Below, in pieces: positions 32,112 through 40,971 of a DNA stretch of 64,000 bases. Location: contig MU385904.1 of the NCBI GenBank assembly GCA_022497145.1, positions 175,991 through 239,990 of the forward strand, in the 5' to 3' direction. A program made the translations under genes and the position numbers. The stretch's first letter is position 1; every line of letters starts with the position of its first letter. This DNA comes from Rostrohypoxylon terebratum (lineage: Eukaryota; Ascomycota; Sordariomycetes; Xylariales; Hypoxylaceae). The notes under the pieces are model-generated. The model saw only the letters and a program-made list of their open reading frames with translations, was not told the origin of the DNA and did not search any database.

Positions 32112-33725
32112 TTATTGCAACCACTTGGAGAGTTCATTTATCTCCGATAGAAAACCGATATGCTCTATGTAAGTATCTGGCCGAATGTAGACGTATGTTG
32201 GCTCGGAGAAGCCGAAGTCGTCGTGCAGGCGATTTCCGATGTCTGTATATCCGTCTGAACTAACAGAACCAGCCTTGGCGCTGAATATCATGTGTACCTT
32301 AGTCTTCTCTTCCCTATTGCTCTTCTCAAATTCTGACTGTGCGGTCAGCATGGCATCTTTTGTGGAAGATTGTTGGCCGACTCCCGAGAATAAAACTAAG
32401 TGATGCGTATCAGGGGTGAGGAGCTCATGGAACCATTTTTCGTTCCCTGAACTATCAATCTTCCTATCGGGAACTCTATCACCCGCTCCTATTTTGCTAG
32501 AGTGGCCTGGTGCTCTACCTACGAAAGAGCTGTCCTTGTAACTGACGCCGAACTCGGATATGAATTTGTAAATATTGGCGCGGCGACTCTTACTGCTGAC
32601 GTACCAGGGTAGAGCCCAATTGAACAACACGTTGCGGAATGTGACAAAGAAGGGATTGGAAGAGGTTCCCCAAGTGAACATCTTATCGGAACTCTCAAGT
32701 AGATGTTGCCCGATAGGTCGGCGCTCTGCGTCGTAGCTGTCTAAGAAAGATTCTTGTCGTTCGCCGCGGATCACCTTTGCCAGCTTCCAGCCTAAGTTGA
32801 TGGCATCCTGTATTCCTGTATTCATCCCCTGGGCTCCGGCCGGGGAGTGGATATGTGCTGCGTCGCCTGCGACAAAGAGGCGGCCGTCCCGGTAGCTGTT
32901 TACACCTCTGTGATGTAGATGGAACCTGGTGATCCAGGTAGGGTTGTACAGTTCACCCGCATCCTCAAGGAGGTTTTTCAACATAGTTTGGAAGTCCTCC
33001 AATTTCAACTCGGCGTCCTGATCGGCGTCCATACGCGACATCACAACCCGGCACGTGCCATCCTTGAATGGGAAGACAGCAAGAGAGCCCCTTCCCATGC
33101 AGAGTGAAAATCGGTCCCATGCTATCTTGGAGTTCCTAATGGAGGCGTCACAGAGGATGAAGTCTTGGGGATAGGCCTCTCCTTGGAATGTCAGGCCTGT
33201 CGCTGCGTGACGTACAGTGCTATGCGCTCCGTCGGCACCAACAACGTATTTAGCGTGAACGGTTTCTTGGGTACCATCTGACTTGTTCAATATGACGGTG
33301 ACGCCTTTAGGATCTTGGACAATTGATTTTGCTTCGAGTCCTCGCTCAACCGCAAAACCATAGTTAGCAAGACATTCATCCAAGTAGACCTCAGTTTCCA
33401 CTTGGGAAATGATCAGGATAAGGGGAAATGCTGTGTCATCCGCGAGACCAGAGATGTCGATGTCTGCCGCCTTTTTGCCGTTGATGTAGAACGTCGTGCC
33501 ATGACTCAGATTTCCCCGAGATATGAACTCTCGAACATTTCCATGCCGATTCATAAGCTCCAGAGTTCGAGGTTGGATACCCAGAGCTCTAGATCTATCC
33601 GATCTTTGTAGATCTTTATCGATGAGGCGGAATGGTATCTTCTGGGCAGCTAGTTCCAGAGCCAATGCAACCCCTGTTGGCCCACCACCGACGATTAAAA
33701 CGTCCGTCTCTGAGGTAGCCACCAT
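32112..33725 (-). CDS. FAD-dependent aromatic-type monooxygenase
   Basis: An intronless 537-residue flavoprotein of the PHBH/phenol-hydroxylase-like group A monooxygenases, which hydroxylate aromatic or polyketide rings with NAD(P)H and O2. The FAD-binding GxGxxG is GGGPTG (13-18). The second motif (VVGADGAHS, DG at 165-166) contacts FAD and NAD(P)H. The third, FVAGDAAHIHSPAGAQGMN with Gly287-Asp288, binds the FAD ribityl chain. The C-terminal third (HHLVLFSGV and IFSAKAGSVSSDG) fits the thioredoxin-like domain of this family. No signal peptide or membrane helix is seen, so it is probably cytosolic. Such genes are frequent in fungal catabolic or secondary-metabolite gene sets, but no polyketide synthase or NRPS is in this window. 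The substrate is unknown. Confidence 0.92.
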   Translation of the reverse strand: MVATSETDVLIVGGGPTGVALALELAAQKIPFRLIDKDLQRSDRSRALGIQPRTLELMNRHGNVREFISRGNLSHGTTFYINGKKAADIDISGLADDTAFPLILIISQVETEVYLDECLANYGFAVERGLEAKSIVQDPKGVTVILNKSDGTQETVHAKYVVGADGAHSTVRHAATGLTFQGEAYPQDFILCDASIRNSKIAWDRFSLCMGRGSLAVFPFKDGTCRVVMSRMDADQDAELKLEDFQTMLKNLLEDAGELYNPTWITRFHLHHRGVNSYRDGRLFVAGDAAHIHSPAGAQGMNTGIQDAINLGWKLAKVIRGERQESFLDSYDAERRPIGQHLLESSDKMFTWGTSSNPFFVTFRNVLFNWALPWYVSSKSRRANIYKFISEFGVSYKDSSFVGRAPGHSSKIGAGDRVPDRKIDSSGNEKWFHELLTPDTHHLVLFSGVGQQSSTKDAMLTAQSEFEKSNREEKTKVHMIFSAKAGSVSSDGYTDIGNRLHDDFGFSEPTYVYIRPDTYIEHIGFLSEINELSKWLQ

Positions 33726-36700
33726 GATGTTTTCTGGAATCTAGTTAGGTAGATTTTGCTGAGGAGACAAATTTGTGTCATACAAAGATTGATCTAGATG
33801 TGTGAGAGGACACATAGAAGTTGGCGCTGATATTTGAATGAAAAAAAATCCCTAAAACCTCTGATTAACGAACCCTTGACGGGAAATTTGACTATTTGCC
33901 GTTAATATCGCATGACGCGGCTTCGCCGCGTTCACCGGTCCATTCTCGTTATTTCGAACGGCCGAGTAGTATTCTATATCCGGATTCCGGGGGATTTCGA
34001 TCCTGTCCGTTAGGTTAGAAGACTTCGTGGGTCATGATTACCCATCGGTACCTATCTTCCCCAGCTGTTACACTAGCATGTGATGACAGCTCCTTAGGAC
34101 GATGTAGGATGATGCAACCTGGCAGAACACTGGGCAATTTAGTGTGTCCCATCTTCAAACAATATTGTAGCTAAACCCAGATTGACTAGGGCTTGATGGG
34201 GTACAGGGATAAATGCGGGATCTAGGACATTTTGGAGATCCTCGATCCTGAATTGGGACACCTTAGACTAGGGACCTCCCTATGTAAAGTAGATTGGTCA
34301 TTTCAGGAATGGATCGCTCCTACACCTTTTCTCCTCTCTTCTGTCATTTACGTGAGCGCGGAACCATCGCTAAAGATTTCTCCGACTTCTTAGGGAGGAA
34401 ATGAGTAAAATAGGCTACGGCTGATCAAATTTGGTAAAGAAGGGAAAAAAAAGCATATGGTGCTTACTCAGATTCGGTGCCGAAGAAGTGTGGAGGCAAC
34501 CAGGTAATCTTGGGGACCGTTTGTTCATGATATCAGACGTTTCTGACACCGATCGCAATTGGCACGTTATCATCATGCAAAGCCCTTTTCCCAATCATGG
34601 TTTCGAATCCTGTCCGTTCATGTGGGAGTTAGACTCTCATCAACATTATCACGACAGTTGATGAATTACTCATTTAGGAAGGCAACTTCGGGACTCGCCA
34701 ATTACGGGGCGCTTCGCACTATGTCGTGAAACATGATCAGCCGTCTATATTCTCCGTGACGCTGCCACACGCAGTGGCCGTGCATGGCATATACAGAATC
34801 GACACCTCCAGACACCTCACCGGACATAATTCTGAAGTTCTACTTAAAGCCTGTAGCTACCTAGTTTATGTAGGTGCTGTATCGGTACCAGAAAACATGT
34901 TTCTGCGTCATAAATTCCTACAAACAATTAGTCCTTGATCGTATAATATTAGCGCCTTCGTCAGCCATAAAGCGCCAATAAGCTGATTGGATTATTCCTA
35001 GAAGCCATTTAAATCGCGACTCTACACATAGAATCCTTCGGACCCTACCTTCCTATTATCACCGTCATATTCCAAGTGTAACGACGATTACGTGTCTGTC
35101 TGTTCACCTTCTAAGTAACAACATGATATCGGACAATATTCCTAATTATATTTCGATCGGATCTAACGATACTTGACACCGATGTTACTTTCTCAAGATT
35201 CAGACATCACTGGAAACTTGGGTCGCGTGAAAATGATATAACCTAGCTGAATTTGAAGTATCTACCTGTAAATCGTACTGCAACATTTGGGCCAACTGGT
35301 ATTCAGAAAACCTATTACAATAGAGAAGCAATGTGTGCATAATGTTGACTCGGTAGTTATGGTAGAAATAAGATAATATTCTTACAAGCCTCACATCTCG
35401 GCAGTGATTAAGTGCTGATATAAACATGTTAGTATTTGACCGGATCTAATATGGGGCGAACTCGTCTATTCGGGACTCCGGCTCGGCATCTCGCTTGATA
35501 GCGGGACCCGGGTTTTTATCTAGATAACTCCTGATACATTCCAATACTTGCTTGATAATGGAATTCATACACTATATTACTCCAGTGCGTCCGACATTCA
35601 AGGGAAGAAGTAGTAGCCAGGCCGTTTTGCAGACTTTTGGAGCGAGCATTGACTATTGAGGGTAATTTATCGACCGATTAGCGCATCTTGCCAAGTTATC
35701 AAGCTCTATAATTCAGAATACCTCTAATTCATACCCAACGTAGCGCTTTTGTTCAGTGGCTAAGCTGCCTACAATTTAGCGATAGTCTGTCGATCTTTAG
35801 TGGGGAGACCACTATTGATTTTAGCTGTGGATTATGTAAGGTAGGAAGGAATATCCAGTCTAATCGCAGCGAAAGAGGTATGTATCATTTTAGAAACTCC
35901 CGATTCAATATTGATTATCACTAACAATAGATTAACAAGATTCAAGGAAACCTGATCTATGAAAACACAATAAGTCCTTGTTCTCAGTGTCTACTATTGT
36001 TGTATCAAGCATGCTTCCGTATTACTAAATAAGCACGTTGAAATAAGTCTTGGCATCCTTGTTATCCCAAAACGATGCCATGCGATTGATAATGACAAGG
36101 CGATGATGCTCGAAAACCTCGTGTTCAAAACGATAACTCTAACAAACAATAGAGTAGCTTATCAAAGATATTTTCTCTTGAGTGTGACGTGCAAAATCAT
36201 TGGCTGATTGATGGCACGATGACATCATGATGATAAATTATTATTGAGATCGAAGTGAAGCATTGCTGTGTCTCTGTGACAGATTGAGTATGGACTACAA
36301 TATTACTCCCTTAACCGACCTCTGGCAAAAAAATACAGAAACCGATCCACTGGTTCGTCCGTGGCTACGTGCCCTTCCCAGCAATCGAAATATTACTAGG
36401 TATAAGACATTGAAGGTAGCCACTTGCGTAGTGCTGTGAGAATAGCTGGAACCCTAACCCTAACCCCAGTTCCTAACCCTGCTTTTGCAACCCTAACCCA
36501 TATTCAAACGTAACCCTGATCCTACTATGATAATACTAAACCCTAACCCCACTTCGATCCAGGAACTAACCCTAACCCTTACCCCAGCAATGATAGCATG
36601 AGATAATTCATATAGAATACTTCCATATGATGCCATAAATTGACAACATCAATAACCGAGAAGTTCTTAACCCAGATGTTTATAGGCGGTATAACGGACA

Positions 36701-36899
36701 CACAAGTGTGCCTCAGCTTCAATCGTGAAAGACGCCGGTGATGGAGTCACCCCAGGTTCTTATGTAAGTAACCGGCTCGGTTGCCCGACATTGACTCACC
36801 GCGAAGGATTCAACAATACTACCTGCATATCTTACAATCCAGGAATATGAATCATATCTTCAAGAACTGATATCCACCCTCAATCTCATCAATAGCGAA
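33726..36899. other. 3.2-kb AT-rich region without a supported gene
   Basis: Only short frames occur (for example 34431-34661 and 34726-34938), with no domains and no plausible splicing into longer proteins. Positions 36450-36587 contain telomere-like repeats. The region has many stops in all frames and no terminal repeats that I could match, so a decayed mobile element is possible but unproven. Confidence 0.45.
36450..36587. repeat. Dispersed telomere-like repeats (CCCTAA orientation)
   Basis: About eight CCCTAA or near-CCCTAA units (at about 36450-36466, 36472-36480, 36490-36498, 36511-36517, 36541-36549, 36566-36582) are separated by unrelated 5-25-base spacers. All have the same orientation. 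The tract ends about 310 bases upstream of the F-box-like start. Confidence 0.75.
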
Positions 36900-37802
36900 A
36901 TGGCGCCCGCACTTCTGGACCTCATCAGCCAGTACCCGATCCTCGAGACCTTGGCAAACTACGTTTCCACCCTGGATCTCTTCCATCTCGGAGTTACGTG
37001 TCGCGACATGCACACGCACATTCTAGCCCCGCCCCAGCTCTTCACAAACCTCCGACGCCACTGCCTCTGCGACGGGCGCGGGTTTCAGCGGCGTCTGAAC
37101 GCGCCTTACTATCCTTCCCGGTAGCCGAGGATGATCGACCGCGAAATCGAGGTGCGACTTTTCAACCTGAGGTGCGACGAAGCCGGCGCGCTTCCCTGCC
37201 GCAAATGCGGCGTCAACATCTGCGAGGAGTGTCGGGAGTACCCGCGCATCCCGCCTATGGGGGGCTTTATAGACCGGCGTCCGCACTTAAATGGACCGTG
37301 GATAAGCCAGACTGTGATATGTCTGTGCGATTCCTGCGACGCCAAGCTTGAGGATGAGATTCGCGGGGATTTCCTCAACGAGCGGTGCGATTGCGATACG
37401 GTTAAGCGATGGATATGCAAGAAGTGTGTGATGGAAGAGGAGCGCTGGGCGGAGGAGTATTACGAGAGATACACATCTGGTGACGGCCGGAACCGCTTCA
37501 ACAAGGACTACGGTAATACTAAGAGGATGGTTGGCTTCAAATTCGAGATCAGCTTCTTTTGCATGTGCGGCGCGTTCGTGCCACAACACGCGCGGCCTCG
37601 GTGTACGTGGTGCAAGCGAAAGCACCGGCCGGAAGACGAGTGGTTTATTGAAATGGATGAGAATGAAGCTACTCCGTTCGATGACGGCTCTTACGCTATT
37701 CATGTCCCTTACTCTGGTCCTTACTCTAGGAGCACGGCATATCCGACGTTACCATATAGCGGCCCGATATACCAAGGCCCTTCCAAGATTAGTGAGACGT
37801 GA
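36900..37802 (+). CDS. F-box-like/cysteine-rich zinc protein interrupted by in-frame TAG
   Basis: The first 74 codons encode an F-box-like start (LLDLISQYPILETLANYV, STLDLFHLGVTCRDMH) ending at TAG 37122-37124. The same frame continues (36900 and 37131 are in phase) for 223 more codons with cysteine pairs LPCRKCGVNICEEC, ICLCDSC, WICKKC, FFCMCG and CTWCKRKH, suggesting several bound zinc ions. I recall this two-part order (F-box-like, then CDEAGALPC-type cysteine region) from single fungal proteins, so both halves should be one gene of about 300 codons. Three readings are possible. First, a nonsense mutation making it a pseudogene. Second, readthrough. Third, a weak 48-bp intron at 37082-37129 (donor GTTTCA, acceptor CCGAG), which would keep frame and remove the stop. 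The function may be substrate selection for an SCF ubiquitin ligase, by analogy only. Confidence 0.65.
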
Positions 37803-37979
37803 ACAGGCCAATACTTCTCATTTTAGGTAATTCTCGTGAATTGCTTTGCTCATACCTTAGTAGTGCTAATGAGCTGTAATGAAATCTCGTATGAAACTCT
37901 CTCCTGGACTATGGGTTTGGCTTCCTGTCCCTTGAACGATTCTCCGACTTCGTCAGTAAACCAACATCCGCGTGTCTGC

Positions 37980-38239
37980 CTATACGGTGGTTTCCTTAAT
38001 CTCCTTTTCGATGGGTTCATATTGACGCCTCTCTACTTCGGTTTCCTTTCCTTCCAGAGAAGCATGGACCTTGTACGTAGGTCTATACTGACGCTCAGCC
38101 AACCCGGAGACAACCTACGCATCGAAGGTCAGCCCTCAATTCAAAACCCAAGTAATGCAAGATTTGTGAAGATTACCTCAACGGGAGCTGCTAGTGCGAC
38201 GGTGACGAGGCCGGCGAAGAAGATAGCTGAGACGCGCAT
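37980..38239 (-). CDS. Small secreted repeat peptide, candidate RiPP-like precursor
   Basis: A two-exon gene encoding 65 residues. Exon 1 (38239-38177) is a clean signal peptide, MRVSAIFFAGLVTVALAA, followed by PVE. The 62-bp phase-0 intron (38176-38115, GTAATC...GCGTAG, with a GCTGAC branch-like site) leads to exon 2 (38114-37980), which is open for 44 codons to TAG. Exon 2 contains the motif R-Q-Y-x-P-x-x-K twice, at residues 29-36 and 51-58, exactly 22 residues apart. A dibasic Arg50-Arg51 precedes the second copy; the first is preceded by Ala-Glu. There are no cysteines. The layout (signal peptide, then tyrosine-bearing repeats near basic sites) resembles Kex2-processed peptides such as dikaritin precursors. 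Its 5' end faces a UstYa-like gene 1.24 kb away. The 3' end is convergent with the F-box-like gene. Expression and processing are inferred. Confidence 0.65.
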
Positions 38240-39476
38240 ATTGATGGATGTTTGAATGAATATCAATGGTGTGTGTTGGATAGCAGGACAGGGAAACGGC
38301 AAGAATTTATGTGTTATGGATGGTCTGGCGACAATGGCTATATCGTGACAGGATCTTGTCTTAGAATGCCCTGAGATCATGCAGACTAGTCAAGCTTATA
38401 CTTGAAGTCTCCCAACATACCTACGTGCGGTCCAATGGTCCCAACGTCGTCAAGCCTTATTGTCGGAGACCTGGTATAGACAATGTAACCGACGCACCCG
38501 GCGGTGCGGCTATGTTCTCCTTGACAGAACTCACGAGCGTCGATCCCTTCTTCTTCGGTGCTTAGACGAGGTAACCTAATCAACGATGAACGACGTGATC
38601 TGGCGCCTTATTCACCCACCTTCCCCTAACGGCAACGGAGATCAATATCCAGGGAAATGGACATATTAAAGCATTTGATTTATGCAGCGTTAGCTCACTC
38701 ACATGAATATCAACCGTCAACTTGCCCCTTGTTCGCGTCATTTTGCGCCTTGGGAACATTGCTTCGAATATTCCCGATACGTATAGCGAAGTAACCTCAT
38801 TCTCAAATCATCTCAACGTGCGGCGGAAAGCTCGCATAACCTAGCCAATAATTAGTGATTTCAAGGGAGTAAGCCGATCACCTAGGTTGCTTCGCATAAC
38901 AAGTCGGGTCCGGATCACACTGATCGGCCTGCTACACAATTCAGTTACCAACAAACAATTCATGTCCTAACATGACAGACCATTCAGTCTAACCCAACAA
39001 GCATAACCCATGCACTCTCCAGCCCAAGAATGCCCCGTTCGGGACTATGACATTCGACATAGATCTAGATAAAACCCACAATTTCATATATCGATCTAAA
39101 TACCGCAATCCTGAACGATGGATGTCTGGAGAACCCAGAAGCCTACAGAGCTTAAAACGACGAGCATTTTTGACGATCCTCTCCTATGAAAGTGGGTATT
39201 AGTAAAGGGCCTTATCGGACCTCCATCGTATTTAGACTGGCCGTCCAGATCAAGGTATTTTCTAGGCGCCTTCTACATTCGAGACATTCGCTGATAGCGG
39301 TCGCGCCACTCTGAATATTTCCAACATACCTACCTAGTTTCGGGCCCGGGGGGTCACGCGAGGTCGTCCTAACACATTTATTGGTAAGACTAGTAAGAAT
39401 CATCACACCCACCTGCCAGAGTTGTATTTTGCGTACGACTTCGAAACTCACATATACGCCCGAACCCCCTCCAAAG
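38240..39476. promoter_or_regulatory. Divergent intergenic region of the peptide and UstYa-like genes
   Basis: A 1.24-kb region between the two start codons. It likely holds both promoters and could co-regulate them. Positions 39034-39043 are the perfect palindrome CCCGTTCGGG (CCG-N2-CGG core), the type of inverted triplet bound by fungal Zn2Cys6 activators. A CGGGTCCGG sequence lies at about 38904-38912, and one ACCTAGGT palindrome at 38880-38887. Frames inside (38386-38583 minus, 39212-39526 minus) have no domain. Confidence 0.4.
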
Positions 39477-40551
39477 ATGAAAACCTTTGACGACTTTATC
39501 GTATCGTCATCCTCTTCCTTCATCATGAAAGATCAAGATGAAGAAGCGAAAACGCTACTGAGCGAGGAACCAGGGCTCCGGAAAGAGCCGAATCGGTACC
39601 ACTTATGGACAAGCGTCACCGTATTGATAACAGTTACGAATATTGTCTTATTCTCCATATCCCTTACGCTCTTCTCCGCGGCGCAAAGCCAGAAAACCCA
39701 ACTCAATGCCGAACTACGGCAGGCATCTACCTACAGTAAGTATCAGCCAGTATTTCAGAGAATATAGCGACTGAAACGCAAGCATAGGTCCTATTTTCGA
39801 CAGGGTGGATCTGGAGATGAAACCAAGGGTTGTCCAAGGGACGCTATTTCCTGCAAAAGAGGAGGCCTCGATCGCAAGAGAGCTACCTAACCCTGCTGCC
39901 GATGAACTGTGGCACGAATGGGAGCTAAGTCGCTTCTATGCCTTAACACAAAAGGACATTGTACGGATGGGAAAGGACCCGTCTACCGTCACGAAGCTAG
40001 AGGATTCCGAATGGGGATTGGGCGATGATGCCTATGTCGGCGCCTTCGACGTGTACCATCAAATCCATTGTTTGAATACTTTGCGGCACAATGCCTATCG
40101 AGGTTACTATCATCTGAAAACGCGAAATCATTCTGCAATGGGCCTTCCTGAAATTCATATTAACCACTGTGTTGATATCCTTCTGCAGGCATTGCAATGC
40201 AGTGGCAATGTGAACCTGATGACGTATCATTGGGTTGCAGGGCAAGAGTACCCCCAGCCGGACATGTAAGTGTCCACAACCACATTAATTATCTAGAGTA
40301 TCCGACTTAGAAACTCTGACAAATATCTGGAATAAAGGTCGATCAATCGGCAATGCATCAACTTCGAGAAACTCACCGAATTCCGGAAAGCAAACGGACT
40401 CGACTTGGATAAATACGTTCGGATAATGAAGAAGGCATTGCATCCAGGCGTAAAAGAACGACATCAAAGCGATGCATACTATTATTGGTACAATGAGACC
40501 AATCCTAATCATATAAACGGGGCAAACCCCGGAGAAGACTTCAACATGTAG
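39477..40551 (+). CDS. UstYa-family oxidase-like protein (DUF3328)
   Basis: A 316-residue type II membrane protein. Exons: 39477-39735, 39788-40265 and 40338-40551; introns of 52 bp (phase 1) and 72 bp (phase 2). The N-terminal tail has DEEAKTLLSEEPG, followed by a membrane helix at about residues 44-69. The two signature motifs are present: HQIHC (177-181, in VYHQIHCLNTLRH) and HINHC (210-214, in IHINHCVDILLQALQC), then DVN/TYHW-type sequence and a C-terminal CINFEKLTEFR block formed in exon 3. UstYa and UstYb are needed for oxidative cyclisation of ustiloxin; relatives act on other fungal RiPPs and on cyclochlorotine-type peptides. A second in-frame ATG at 39525 could also start translation. 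It is divergent from the small repeat peptide gene and convergent with MSH4. I am sure of the family; the substrate is inferred. Confidence 0.92.
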
Positions 40552-40971
40552 GCAAACACGTAACGTCTCTCAATTGCCATCAACCGAGGTAACATTGAGC
40601 AATTGTGTTCCGAGATGTTATTTTCGCATGCTAGAAAACCATAGGCGATATAAGTGATGGTTGTTTCCTTCCCGATCAGAACGCCGAGCTAAACAGTAGC
40701 ATATACGAGGGTCAAATCGCTGTAACGCGCGTTGGATACCTCGCGGTCCGATTCGAAGATGGACTTGCGTGCTAAGGATATCTCGATCTCCTCACACTAT
40801 TGAGACTCGTGACTGTTGTGGTATTAGTGAGGTATCCCTTGCATTAAATAGCCATAGAACCTAAATACATAGGTACGGCTAGATTCGAGAAGGTTGTGAA
40901 AAGCTGTACATAGGACTAAACTCCAAATAGGTGACATCGATTTTACGGGGAAAATCATATTTCGAGAGAGG
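40552..40971. other. Convergent 3' flanks
   Basis: This 420-bp gap lies between the convergent UstYa-like and MSH4 genes. No coding evidence or repeat is seen. Confidence 0.5.

Noticed and set aside
34595..34620. Possible tRNA B-box (GGTTTCGAATCC)
   Set aside because: It has one base too many for GGTTCGANTCC and no A-box, acceptor stem or anticodon arm could be fitted around it.
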